Positions 30,598 to 42,386 of a stretch of 64,000 bases of DNA are shown here, piece after piece. The stretch is taken from positions 22,985,451-23,049,450 of the forward strand of contig CM043948.1 in assembly GCA_014529385.2 (NCBI GenBank), given 5' to 3'. How positions within the stretch are numbered: position 1 is the first letter of the stretch; the number at the start of each line of letters is the position of its first letter. The notes beneath the pieces were generated by a model, which worked only from the letters and a program-made list of their open reading frames with translations, did not search any database and had not been told where the DNA came from. The stretch is from Adiantum capillus-veneris (Eukaryota > Streptophyta > Polypodiopsida > Polypodiales > Pteridaceae). The position numbers and the translations under genes are program-made.

Positions 30598-30692
30598 AGA
30601 GAGAGAGAGAGAGAGAGAGAGAAGAAGAAGAAGAAGAAGAGAATTTTAATGTTGTGGGGGATATTACCTTAAAGATCTATCCAACGAGAGCC

Positions 30693-30786
<94 letters not shown>
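30598..30786. repeat. GA, GAA, GT and GA microsatellite cluster
   Basis: GA (30598-30622), GAA (30622-30640), about 60 bp of GT (30694-30753) and GA (30754-30785) occur in a row within the CACTA 5' region. The first GA run follows directly after an AAATCTTGTTGTTGTTG motif. Confidence 0.9.
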
Positions 30787-30787
<1 letters not shown>

Positions 30788-30859
30788 TTGATAAGCAAGT
30801 AATATATGGTTGGGCTCCCAAGAGCCCAACAAATATATGCTATAAAAAAGAACTGAATA

Positions 30860-31059
30860 GTGTCGCTTAAGTGACGTATTGAACAATATGTCGCTTGAAT
30901 GACTCCACAAAATGATTATTATTTACGTCGCTTGAGGAATGACGGGCCAATTTCAATTGCTTATATGATGCTTTTGTGTCTCTATAAGCATCACTTATGT
31001 GACGGTTCTATAGAGACGGTGCAAAAAAACGTCCCTAGTAGCAAAGCCTTCTAGTAGTG
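30860..31059 (-). promoter_or_regulatory. CACTA terminal and subterminal repeats
   Basis: The terminal 30 bp (31030-31059) read CACTACTAGAAGGCTTTGC... on the minus strand. Inward there are several short palindromic units (GTCGCTTAAGTGACG, GTCGCTTGAATGAC, CGTCGCTTGAGG, ATCACTTATGTGACG). In EnSpm-type elements such subterminal repeats bind the TnpA-like protein during excision. Confidence 0.65.
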
Positions 31060-31166
31060 ATTCCATATGTCACCATATTTCAAGGAATGTTGACAGCAAC
31101 ATGGAAAAATATTTTCTAGAATTTCTATCAAATAGAACGTTCCCAAAAAAATTGAGCAAAAGACGT

Positions 31167-31499
31167 TGGAAAGGGGGGATGGGAAACACATCTAGACACA
31201 ATAGATGCCTCTCTATTGCTCATGACACGCACTGCATCCCGATCCACTTGCAAACACACACTAAACTACACAATTCCTCTCACACTATGCAAAATCACTC
31301 ACAATGAAGCAGTTCAACACCATTGAGCAACCACAATTTCTCCAACAATCTCCCACTCTCTCATAATTTCTCTCTCTTTTGTACACAATAGACCACACCG
31401 CAGAAACACATACACACACAAACATGCATGCATAGATTTGTACCAAAAACAAGATATATATAGATAGAGAGCAATAGAGAAAATTTGAAGGGTATAGCA
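31167..31499. repeat. LTR-like direct repeat, left copy
   Basis: It starts TGGAAAGGGG and ends TATAGCA. It matches 33136-33426 in order: GGGAAACACA-CT, CACTTGCAA-CAC, TCACACTATGCA, TCACAATTTCTCT or close variants, ACACAATAGACCACAC, GGATTTGTGCCAAAAACAA. It is AC-rich and non-coding. Confidence 0.6.
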
Positions 31500-32002
31500 C
31501 GTCGATTTGCATTAATTCATTGCATACAATGCTAGAATTCTCCTCTTTAAAGCCCTATCTTCTTTCTGTCCATTTGGAGGCTCCTAGTGCCCCTCAAAAA
31601 AACACCCCTTCTCTAGAGCTTGATCTCCTTTTCTTCTTTTCAAAGAACCAACCTTAGCTTGTGAAAAAAACATAAGAACCTTCTTTGCTCCCTTTTCTCG
31701 TCCCAAAGCCTATCAAGGTCCTCCTCTCTTCCCTCCCAAAAGTTGTTTTGTCTTTTTTTATCTCCTCTCAACTCGGGATCCTTTCCATAAACACTCCCAC
31801 ATTGCATGCATGCCCGTTTCCAACCATTCAAGCAACCTCCACTTATCAAGCTCAAAAGGCAATGAACCCTTGACCATCACCATAGTGCCACCCCTGACAG
31901 TAGCAATCGACAACAACATGGCATGACTCAACTTTGCCCTCACACATGATAGGAGTGTTGCACTTGGAGAAGGAGAAGACAATGCCATGGCCAGGGGGAT
32001 AG

Positions 32003-32065
<63 letters not shown>

Positions 32066-33135
32066 GCTAATGAACTCCACCCACTCCTAAATAAAAGGTA
32101 TATATTTTTTACTTGTAATTTTGAATGTGGGTTATCCACCACGTGGAAGATGGTGGTGAGCCCTCCCCTTTGAAACCAAAAATTCACCAAGAAAACCCTC
32201 ATAACCACTTTGAATATTGGGCATCCTTCAATTGACTATAGTTTCCTACTCATGGCTCCAATTGCAGACGCGTTGCAAAGACCAGCCCCATGTATCCACC
32301 ATTGAGTTTAAATTTTCAACCTGCACTTTGAGACTCCTCAGTACTCGTACCGGGCTCCTTAAAAAAACAAATTTTTATATTGTCCTTGTTCACATTGCCA
32401 ACTTCAATAGAGAATATATTCATGCATATAGATCCAATTGACGCCATAAAACACACCTCAAAGCCCTTGTTTTGGTAACTTGAAAAGAAAATTTTGATGC
32501 ACGCTACCAAAGAGGGTTTTGTGCTCAATCTCTATTTCCCTTTCCTTGAGCTCTTTGTTTTGCCAGAGCATCAACATTCTTCTTTTCAACCCCAATGATG
32601 TTGACATGATTTGCTTCATTCTCAAGTGGATACTAGTACTCTTGGACCATTGGGTATCCCATGCCCTCTTCCTTTGCCAAACAAAGGATATGTACCTCCT
32701 CGCTCTTGTGGTGGATGCAGAAAATTAGAAGTGTAGTACCCTTACACCTCTCTTACACACCCACCATTCTTACACAAATAGTGAATGTCTATTTGTCAAA
32801 ATAATATCACCTCCATAATCTCATGGCCAGTTAAGAGGCTCTCTTAGACCCCAAGAGATACCTCTTTCCAGAATCTTGCAACAAAAAACTCATTTGCAAA
32901 GCCGGCCATGCATGTCTAGGCTCTCCATCCAGCACGTCATACCATGCTTTCACTTTACCTTTCATCACCACCTTCCTTGTATGGACAACATGTAGAGCTC
33001 AAAACCTGCTATCCATTGCTCTAGATTCTCTTCATTTTAGGCCCATAACTTTGAGCTTCCATACAAGCTTTAAATACTAGTTTTGATTCAACCAAGGAGC
33101 AATTAGATAATACTCCTTAATGGGGGCACCATAGA
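31500..33135. other. Region between LTR-like repeats
   Basis: About 1.6 kb without a recognisable retroelement protein. A (CT)n run of about 55 bp lies at 32009-32063. ORFs are short and I can assign none. If the flanking repeats are LTRs, this would be the interior of a non-autonomous element. Confidence 0.4.
32009..32063. repeat. (CT)n microsatellite
   Basis: About 55 bp of uninterrupted CT dinucleotide. Confidence 0.9.
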
Positions 33136-33426
33136 TGGAAAGGGAGAATGGGAAACACACCTGGACCACACATGGTTTCCAGTCTATAGCCCATGAAACA
33201 CTCAACACCCCAATACACTTGCAAGCACCCAGTAAATTGCACAATCTCTCACACTATGCACAAATTTTCACTCTCTCACAATTTCTCTTTCTTTTGCACA
33301 CAATAGACCACACGGGGGGTACACACACATGCACATACAAACACCTATGGATTTGTGCCAAAAACAAAAGTTATATAGATAGAGATCATGAAATGACACA
33401 ATAGAGAAACTTTGAAAGCTATAGCA
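33136..33426. repeat. LTR-like direct repeat, right copy
   Basis: It starts TGGAAAGGGA and ends GCTATAGCA, homologous to 31167-31499. A G-rich TAATGGGGGCACC lies just upstream, where a polypurine tract would be. No matching five-base duplication flanks the pair (GACGT left, CATTG right). Confidence 0.6.
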
Positions 33427-33431
33427 CATTG

Positions 33432-33690
33432 CACTACTAGGCCTCTTTGTTTTTGCTAGGGATGCCAAAATGCATCACAGACAAATCACTAAGGATGTCG
33501 CTACAAGGATGTTTCTTACACGACGTGCTTAGTGATGTGAAAGAATCGCTTAAGAAATGCAAATAACATCTCTTAAGTGATGCTTGTCATCACTAATATG
33601 ATGATAAACCTTAACTTTTTTTTTGTGTTGCTTAAGCGACACATACACATTAGGCATTGCTTAAGCAACATTATACCATTTTGTTTTCTA
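33432..33690 (+). mobile_element. CACTA-type terminus (second element)
   Basis: The plus strand starts CACTACTAGGCCTCTTTG...GCTAGGGATG, resembling the terminus at 31059 (CACTACTAGAAGGC...CTAGGGACG). Subterminal units follow: ATCGCTTAAGAAATG, CTCTTAAGTGATGC, TTGCTTAAGCGACAC, TTGCTTAAGCAAC. No transposase follows; the element is cut by the microsatellite block at 33745. Confidence 0.6.
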
Positions 33691-33744
33691 TTGAAAGTTG
33701 AGAACTAAGAGCTCCCGACCATCAATTCTATACACACACAGAGA

Positions 33745-33923
<179 letters not shown>

Positions 33924-33924
33924 T

Positions 33925-36185
33925 AGTACTTATCTTTTTGTTTATTTCCTAAAACAACTATACTATCCCTTATTGCTATCATCTTTGCTATATATTTCCA
34001 CTTAAGCTATAACTTAAAAACAATGCCTATTTTGGGGCTACATTGGGTGGAATGGAACCCGTAATGGGTTATCATGGCAAAACCACAAACGTGGGCAATT
34101 TTTTAGCTAGCAGCTATTAACTTGGCTTAACTTTAATTCTACAATTGTTCCCACTTACCGCGCCATGCTAATGGCGCACGTGCTGCTCTGCTCTACAGAA
34201 CCGGACCTCATCAGAGGCGGCTTCGTTTTGTTTTCCTTAGTAGGAATGTCACCTGGCCTACTCAATGTTTGGTATGATGTGGATATTGCTCGCTACATGC
34301 CCTGAGTGATTGTGATCTACCTTTGTCTATTTAAAGAGGTGAGGGCGCATTCTGACCTTTCACTTAGCCTTGTGTGTGTTTTATTTGCATAAACCTAAAA
34401 GTGTGGACTGTGTGTATTCACTCTCCCTTCTGCCAATTATGGAGCCTGCAATGCAACCTACACAGATCGGTTATTGTATATTGGTCTTGGTATTTTGGTT
34501 TTCTCTCCTTTGTACATATTAGTCTAAAGGTGATATAAGTACCCGTGCTTACATGTAGGTATACTTTGTGGCTTAGCCTGGTGAGGCCCACTGCGTGGGT
34601 GGCTAAGCTTGACAACGTGTGGCATTAAATGGTTGAATGGTATAACACTTGGTATGGTTAGGCTATGGCTTCTTGATCCCGCTACTGTTTTTGGTTCTGA
34701 GAGCTCTGCTTAAACACTTCATTGTTTTTTTTTAATGAGGTGGCACCTTAGGTATTGGGGGTATGGGATATTTGTTGATTGGTTTTCTTTTCAAAGGATG
34801 TTGCCTGGCCTGTTAAAACATTACTCTGGTGATTCATAAAGTGATGAGATGTCCTGCCACAAATGCATACTGTTCATTAAAAAAATGGGGGATGGAGGGT
34901 TCTACCCCGAAAGCATACTGTTTTGGATTTTTTGATGGTACTGGTTGTCTACATAGTGTTGTTTCCTTTGACATGATACAGGTCGCACATAGGCGTGTTA
35001 AAGTGGCACTCCCAAAATTAAGTACCATATCAGAAAGTTTTTATGGCTAATAAGTCATGGTGGTAAAAATGTATTACTCCTTGGTTCAATATATTAAGGA
35101 CCCATGCTTAACAATTTTTTTATAAAACTTGCTTTATGTTGACAACTGTGGCGCATTATGTTGCTTGTTATTAATGTGTTTCTAATAGAACTCTGCCAAT
35201 AAATCTCTACACTTCCTGTATACATTGTTTTGATGGGCTGTTACATTACACCTTTTGGCATTCACAAGTTAGGGTATAGTTTATGAGACTAGCCCCAAAG
35301 GGCGAGTGTTCTTTATACTTCATGGTTCAACCATCAATCTGGTTGATACCGTGTTTATATTAGGGGGGTTTCCACTTTGTATGCCAATCAGTATGGCACA
35401 ATAATTTTTTGAAACTAAGAGGAATGAGATTAGTGTATTTTTTCTTCCCATTTGGCATACAAGCTAAGGTAGCCTTGGATTCCATAAACCCTAATGGGCA
35501 TATATTATTAAAATTTTTTCCTGTTAACAGAGACAAGTTTGATACTCGTAAACTATTAATGGAATTTTCTAGATATCTAAAGGTTTTTTGTTCTGGTTTC
35601 ATATACTTAAAAAGCAAGGGGAAGTGGAGCTTGACAAATCTGGCAAAGTAATACTCAAATGACTGATGAGTTGTTATAGGGTTTAAGACACTTGGATCAG
35701 AAAGGGTAGTGTCCTTTTGATCAGAATATTATGTATGCTATTATGATGATAATTAGAAATATAGTCTTTGGGATAATAAAATGTTTTTACATAAAATTTG
35801 GAATACATGAGCACTTTGGATAGTGGTTTTAAGTTAAAAAAGTTGTAAGATGGACAACTTCTATAGTCCATTGATACCTGTAAAAGACATCCAAGGATAG
35901 CGTATCTATTGTCTTATTTGGATGGATGCAGGTAAGGACTCTATCTTATCTTTGAAGTTTTTTGGCTTAAAGCAATTGTCTACACATGATTACACTTACA
36001 CCTACTGCTGGGGAAGTACTTGTGATATCTGTATACTGGAATGAGGCTTCATTCTTATAAGCTTTGTACAAAGTTAACTCTAAGACTGAGTTGTTTTTTG
36101 CTTATCATTACTCTCTCGCTGAAGCCAACTGTCTTTTGAATGTTAAAGTTCAATTATGTCTTATTATTTAAGTTAAAACAGCTAC
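33925..36185 (+). repeat. Long direct repeat, left copy (Penelope-like unit)
   Basis: It starts TTAGTACTTATCTTT and ends AAACAGCTACACACAC. It matches 40131-42360 along its length with scattered substitutions and small indels; by eye the divergence is about one in ten. A short hairpin GCGCCAT-GCTA-ATGGCGC (34160-34177) is kept in both copies. No long ORF spans it; the longest (35409-35651) has no known motif. Confidence 0.85.
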
Positions 36186-36439
36186 ACACACGTCCTATAC
36201 ATAAGGTTTTTCCATTCTCTTTGGATAAACAAGGATGTTGGCTTTAGAAACTAGTTTTGAATCTTAGTTCTAAGTTGGACCCACAATCTAGATTAGTTGG
36301 TTGGTGTTAGGCGGTCCCTCATAGACTAATTTTTTGGTTACCTTCTCACGACTATTATAGTCTCTGACTTTGCCGATTTAAGCATTGCAGGCCCAATCCA
36401 CAAGACTAATTATATTTATGTTTATATATTTCCTTTCAG

Positions 36440-37886
36440 GATCACAAACACTTTAGAATGGCAGCTCGCATGAGAGTAAAATACAACCCAGAGAATCATG
36501 CAAAGATTCTAGATCAGATTAAGTTTTATTTAAAAGACCATACTCCTAAAAATGCCTTAGCAATTAGAACGCGACCTTTCTTGGGAAGAAAGGCCAAATG
36601 TTGTGTTACTTACTACCATAAGTAGTCATAGCCTTACTAACAATTCTGTATATTGCAGACCCTTGCTCTCTCGCAAGGGTTGGAATTATCTTCTAAACCC
36701 CTCTCTATGGAAACATCTCTTGTCCTCAGATGTATTGGTAGCACGGATGCTTCTGATAAATATGCAGGTTGTTGTGAGCCCATGTGGAAGGTGGTATCTC
36801 AACAAAAAACTTCTTGCAAAGATTATATTTGCGAACACTATCTCTTTCAGAATGAGCTTCTCAATTGGATACACCCTAAGATACTTTTTTGTGAGTTTTC
36901 TGACTTACTTTTTGGAAACCACAAATTACTTGATAATGTACTTATTGGCTGGAAGTATCAATAACCTATTAAAAATTTGGTCTACAGTAATGATTTTCTT
37001 TGACACGAATCCATTCCTGAATGTGTATGTAACAAGTTTATCACATTTTGCAAAGACTTTGATACATATGGTATGCATGTTTGTACTTGTGATCTTAGCA
37101 TCATTAAAAATAGCACAGTTCGGAAACTCCTGGCTAAAGGGATTAATCACATACCTAACTTTCCCAAAAACCCATATCTCACTTTATCAGCTTTACTTAG
37201 CTTTTTAACTGACCTTGTCAGTTTTCTCCGACTGGAGAAGACAGTCCTATTGGACTTAGCAAAATTGGTGGAAAAATGTTTCTTTTAAAAAATCTCACAC
37301 GTACCTGGTAAATTGGTTGTCTACAGATGGCTCTTGGATTACACCACAATTGGCTCTTGTATTTCAAAAACTTTCAAAAAATTGGTTCATAGTAGGATTA
37401 GATAAAAGCCCTAATTATCCCACTCTGATTTGCAAAAACCTAGCTTGGAGAGCAGCACATTCTTGAGTATATGGGAAGGAATTCACAATACTTAACACAT
37501 CCCTACAGGAGGTTACCAATAATATCTCAAGACGCTTAGGAGATTTGGGTTATTCTCTTCAGGATACTAAACTTCCAGTACTTTTTCCCACCTATAAAAG
37601 CCATAAACATAAATTCAGATGGATATATGATGCCTCGAGTAGCATCTTTACAGATGTTACCAAAGATATTACCCTTTTTCTTGACCTTATACTAATAGAA
37701 TTTGAATTATGTTGTGCTTCCAAAAAAAAATCTGCTATAACTTTCTGTAGATACACTACAACCCCTTCTTGATAACAAAAAACTCTACAAAGGTTACTTT
37801 TAACCTCCCTAAACAGATATTTCATCTTTTTAGAGCAGATATTACTCAATGCTGTGAGAATATTCCCTTAGAAGGGGATGTAGATC
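36440..37886 (+). pseudogene. Penelope-like RT, N-terminal half
   Basis: After a possible 3' splice site (TTTCAG at about 36438) the frame MAARMRVKYNPENHAKIL begins at 36460. Broken frames continue with CNKFITFCKDFDTYGMHVCTCDLSIIKN in two pieces, TVRKLLAKGINHIPNFP, WFIVGLDKSPNYPTLICKN, LPVLFPTYKSHKHKFRWIYDASS and finally ADITQCCENIPLEGDVDL, the RT motif A. The KxHKxKFR block and DKSPNYP-like block match an RT family I know from invertebrate genomes, akin to Penelope-like elements. Stops lie near 36963, 36990 and 37465. The frame is cut at 37887 by the TTAA element. Confidence 0.65.
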
Positions 37887-37890
37887 TTAA

Positions 37891-39222
37891 CACTAGGCTG
37901 GTAACCTAACAGGACATAGAAGTGTCCTTTCAGGGGTTTGGAAAAATTTCCAAAACCATAGTAGATCCACTCATTTTGAAAAATCCTTTCATGAACTTAT
38001 AGTTCAAGGACTACTACGTATGGAAAAAATGAGAAACTTGTAAGATTTCTCATCCCTTGGTCACTACAAGCCTCCAAAGTTGATGGACCAGTGCATTTTG
38101 CCCAAAACAACAATTTTTTACTGTTGATTGCATATAAATAAGAGTGGGGTTTTTTTTAGGACATGAGATAAAATGCCCTGTTAACTTCAATGGGTTGGTG
38201 ATCAAAACATATGGTTGCTTTTACCTCACTATTTTTTTTTTGGGCCAAAAAAATAGGTACAAAAACATTGCATTTTTGTCATTTAGCGGACCTATCGTTT
38301 CTATAGTCACGCTCAATACAGATACTATATACATGTTTTCTTAGTTCTCTTTGGGCCTTTGGATTCAAAAGGAGCCATGGAGCATGTCAAAAGGATAATG
38401 GATCTCTTACTAAGTGGAACCTTGGGGGCAATGATAAAGTGCTAAATACAGCAAACATGAAAAAGATGGGTTTAGCATTATGACCTCTAGAAACCCATAG
38501 AAACTACTGAATATCTAGCCAAGTTTGTAGTCTATGATTAGATATGGTTACTACCTACAAAATACACACAATTGGCCTAAGAAACTAGCAATATTGAGAA
38601 AGTTATACTTGCTACTCTAAAATGTCTCGTATTCTTCAGCAATCAAAAAACTCAACCATCATCATATACTATGCTATATAGCATATTAGGTCCCCCAAAA
38701 CTCAAGGAAGATTATCTTTATGTTATACATTACACTTACACAATCAAAATTGAATTTGGATATCAAGAAAGCCACCAAAAAAATCATAGAAGTGCTAATT
38801 TTGGCCAAAAAACAGAATTATGCAATTCTTGTAAGTTGGTCATAACTTTTAATTTTAACACTTAGCTCTCCCTACAAGCATCAAAACATGTTGAGAACTA
38901 TGAAGGCTTATCCTCTAGCAATATAAACCTCACAAACATGAAGTTTAGAGTGGTATAGTTGCAAAAAATATAAAAAAACAAAAAACAGGACCCGTTTTTG
39001 CACACAGTTTAGGTTCAAAAATGTTGTGCAAGAGTAAGGTTAATGGTGAAATTGATACTCCAAAAAAAATGTCAAGTTTTTTTCATCTCATAAGGCAACT
39101 TTTTGGATATATAGCACCTAGAAATTCATTTTCATACTCTTCAAATAACTCAAGCAAAATGGTCACTTAACAGGACACAAAAGTGTCCAAGGACATAAAA
39201 GTGTCCTGTTACCATTCTAGTG
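37891..39222. mobile_element. piggyBac-type non-autonomous element, 1,332 bp
   Basis: The element starts CACTAGGCTGGTAAC and ends GTTACCATTCTAGTG, inverted repeats of about 15 bp with two mismatches and indels. TTAA lies at both edges (37887-37890 and 39223-39226). TTAA target sites and TTAACACTAG-type ends are characteristic of piggyBac transposons. Subterminal hairpins of AGGACA-N6-TGTCCT type occur at 37911-37928, 39172-39188 and 39190-39207. The interior has no transposase. Precise removal leaves one TTAA and rejoins the RT frame (DVDL/KDVLSQ). Confidence 0.8.
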
Positions 39223-39976
39223 TTAAGGATGTCCTGTCTCAGGTTATCCAACTAGCTTTTATTAATGCTAGGACAAAGGGTTTCTTTTGCATTTCTCTAT
39301 CTAGGAAACCTAGATGGATTAAAAAAACACATTCATACCACCACTTACACTTCAATGAAGAGGAGCTATGTTTAAACATATCATGGTTACTTGATGACTG
39401 CACCATTCTCTCTGGAGGACATTGCTTTAACCAAAGCCTAGGCATCCCCATGGGCTTCTCCTGGTCCCCTCTTATGTGTAACATATACTTAGCCTTCTTT
39501 GAATACAAATGGTTTCTCAAAGCCATGGGTGATAAATATGATAAACTTTCACTATTTAGACATACTTATAGGTATATGGATGACATACTAAGCCTCAACA
39601 ATAGGTCTTTCTCGAGAGAAATCAATCATATATATCTTGACTACTTAAAAATTGAACCAACTTTTGGACAAGGGTTCACTACATCCAATGGCTTCTTTTT
39701 GCACTTCGGTACAATTCCTTAACTTTTCTATTTCTCTTAATGTACCTTGTGTATGAGAGTATGACCCAAAGATTTTCTTGGAAAAGAGACTTTCTGAACC
39801 TCCCACCTATTGAATTCATAAAAAGGAATAGTAATAGACCCCACAAAGCGGCTCTTAGCACTTGTATAAGTCTACTTTACCTAATTATATACTCCTCCTC
39901 CAACTACCTCCTTGCTTTTGAAGATATTTACTTTTACACAAGTATTGCCTTAATGGTTTCAAAAGATGCGACATAA
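39223..39976 (+). pseudogene. Penelope-like RT, C-terminal half
   Basis: The frame continues KDVLSQVIQLAFINARTKGFF, then LNISWLLDDCTILSGGHCFNQSLGIPMGFSWSP in blocks (motif B, GIPMG), NIYLAFFEYKWF, and HTYRYMDDILSLNNRSF, the Y-M-D-D catalytic box of motif C. After a frameshift near 39715, SSSNYLLAFEDIYFYTS fits the thumb region. RYxDDxLSLNN is a distinctive phrase of the invertebrate family mentioned above. I see no GIY-YIG endonuclease between here and the right repeat. Catalytic residues are intact, although frames are broken. Confidence 0.7.
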
Positions 39977-40130
39977 TTTATAAAATTAAATTGTCACTCT
40001 CTCAGAATGACTGGCCTGGGTTACACTTAAACCACAATATTCTCATCTCTCTAATAAGGTAGTAGGTCCATTCACAATGGGCCTACTATCGACCCATTGT
40101 GTTTGGTTCCTGGGACAGGGTGTTAGTACT

Positions 40131-42353
40131 TATCTTTCTGTTTATTTCCTAAAACAACTATATTACCCCTTACTGCTATCATCTTTGCTATATATTTCCA
40201 CTTAAGCTATAGCTTTAAAATAATGCCTATTTTGGGGCTACATTGAGTGGGATGGAACCCCTAATGGGTTATGATGGCAAAACCACAAACGGGGACAATT
40301 TTTTTGTTGGCAGCTATTAACTTGGCTTGGCTTTTACTCTACCACTGTGCCTCACTTATCGCGCCATGCTAATGGCGCACGGGCTGCTCTGCTCTACAGA
40401 ATACGACCTCATCAGAGGCGGCTGCGTTTTGTTTTTCACAGTAGGAATGGCACCTAGCCTACTCAGTGCTTGGTATGATGTGGATACTGCTCGCTACAAG
40501 CCATGAGTGATCGTGATCTACCTTCTTCTATTTAAAGAGGTGAGGGTGCATTCCGCCTCTCACTTAGCCTTGTGTGTGTTTTATTTGCATAAACCTAAAA
40601 GTGTGGATTGTGTGTATTCACTCTCTCCTATGCCAATTATGGAGCCTGCAACGCAACCTACACAGGTCAATTATCGTATATTGTTCTTGGTATTCTGGTT
40701 TTCTCTCCTTCGTACATATTGGTCTAAAGGTGATATAAGCACCCGTGCTTACAAGTAGGTATACTTTGTGGCTTAGCCTGGTGAGGCCAAATGTGTGGGT
40801 GGCTAAGCTTGACAGCGTGTGGCATCAAATGGTTGAATGGTATAACACTTGGTATGGTTAGGCTATGGTTTTTTCATCCCGCTACTGTTTTCGATTCTGA
40901 GAGCTCTTCTTAAACACTTCATTTTGTTCTTTTTTATGAGGTGGCACCTTAGGTATTGGGGGTATGGGATATTTGTTGATTGGGTTGCTTTACATACGAT
41001 TCCACCTGGCCTGGTAAAACATTACTCTGGTGATAAATAGAGTGATGAGATGTCCTGCCGCGAACGCATACTATTCATTAAAAGAATGGGGGATGGGGGG
41101 TTCTGCCCCGAAAGCATACTGTTTTGGATTTTAATGGTACTAGTTGTCTACATAGTGTTGTTTCCTCTGACATGATACAGGTCGCACAGAGGTGTGTTAA
41201 AGTGGCACTCCCACAATTGAGTACCATATCAGGAATTTTTTATGGCTAAAAGTCATGGTGGTAAAAATGTATTACTCCTTGGTTTAATATATTAAGGACC
41301 CATGCATTAATAAACTTGCTTTATGTTGGCAACTATGGTGCATTATGTTGCTTGTCATTAATGTGTTTCTAATAGAACTATGCCAATAAAGCTCTACACT
41401 TCCTGTATATGTTGTTTTGATGGGGTGCTACATTACACCTTTTGGAATTCGCAAGTTAGGGTATAGTCTATGAGACTAGCCCCAAAAGGCGAGTGTTCTT
41501 TATACTTCATGGTTCGACCGTCGATCTGGCTGATACCGTGTTTATATTAGGTGGGTTTCCACTTTGTATTCTAATCAATATGGCACAAGAATTGTTTAAA
41601 ACTAAGAGGAATGAAATTAGTGTATTTTTCCTTCCCATTTGGCATACAAGCTAAGGTAGGTTGGATTCCATAAACCCTAATGGGCATATAGTATTCAAAA
41701 TATGTCCTCTTTAACAGAGACAAGTTTGATACTCATAAACTATTAATGGAATTTTCTAGATATCTAAAGTTTTTCTGTTTTGGTTTCATATACATAAAAA
41801 GCAAGAGGAAGTGGAGCTTGACAAATCTGGCAAAGTAATTCTCAAATGACTGATGATTTGTTATAGGGTTTAAGACACTTGGATCAGAAAGGGTAGTGGC
41901 CTTTTGATCAGAATAATATGTATGCTATAATTAGAAATATAATCTTTGGGATAACAAAACGTTTTTACATAAAATTTGGAATACATGAGCACTTTGGATA
42001 GTGGTTTTAAGTTTAAAAAGTTGTAATATGGACATGGATAACAACTGGTTAGTCCATTGATACCTGTAAAAGACATCCAAGGCTAACATATATGTTGTCT
42101 TATTTGGATGGATACAGGTAAGGACTCTATCTTATCTTTGAAGTTTTTTGGCTTAAAGCAATTGTCTACACATGATTACACTTACACCTACTGCTAGGAA
42201 AGTAATTTTGATATATGTATACCGGAATGAGGCTTCATTCTTATAAGATTTGTACAAAGATAATTCTAAATGAATTGTTTTTTTACTTATCGGTACTCTC
42301 TCTCTCTCTGAATGTTAAAGTTCAATTATGTCTTATTATTTAAGTTAAAACAG

Positions 42354-42360
<7 letters not shown>
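40131..42360 (+). repeat. Long direct repeat, right copy (Penelope-like unit)
   Basis: Homologous to 33925-36185 and in the same orientation. It breaks off in a (CA)n run at 42355-42383, precisely where the left copy has CTACACACACGTCC. The layout is one 6.2-kb unit followed by the first 2.2 kb of a second unit, as seen for tandem Penelope-like elements with pseudo-LTRs. Confidence 0.85.

Positions 42361-42386
<26 letters not shown>

Larger units (their letters stand above)
27031..31059 (-). mobile_element. CACTA (EnSpm) transposon, decayed
   Basis: Minus-strand blocks match plant CACTA transposase genes in the order Transposase_21-like (30240-29880), zinc-binding/NLMHxMH-like region (29790-29150), a duplicated segment, and a DUF4216-like end (27606-27040). 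The right boundary at 31059 reads, on the minus strand, CACTACTAGAAGGC, the CACTA terminus. Subterminal GTCGCTTAAGTGAC-type repeats lie at 30860-31010. The left terminus is missing; gypsy sequence starts at about 27030. Confidence 0.75.

Noticed and set aside
35663-35700. Possible hammerhead ribozyme (CTGATGA with GAAA downstream) in the left direct repeat, also at 41850
   Set aside because: Penelope-like elements can carry hammerheads, but I could not pair a convincing stem II between CTGATGA and GAAA, nor stems I and III around a cleavage site.
37891-39222. CACTA transposon, because the ends read CACTAG
   Set aside because: CACTA elements make 3-bp duplications; here TTAA flanks both ends and the RT frame is restored on removing one TTAA, which fits piggyBac.
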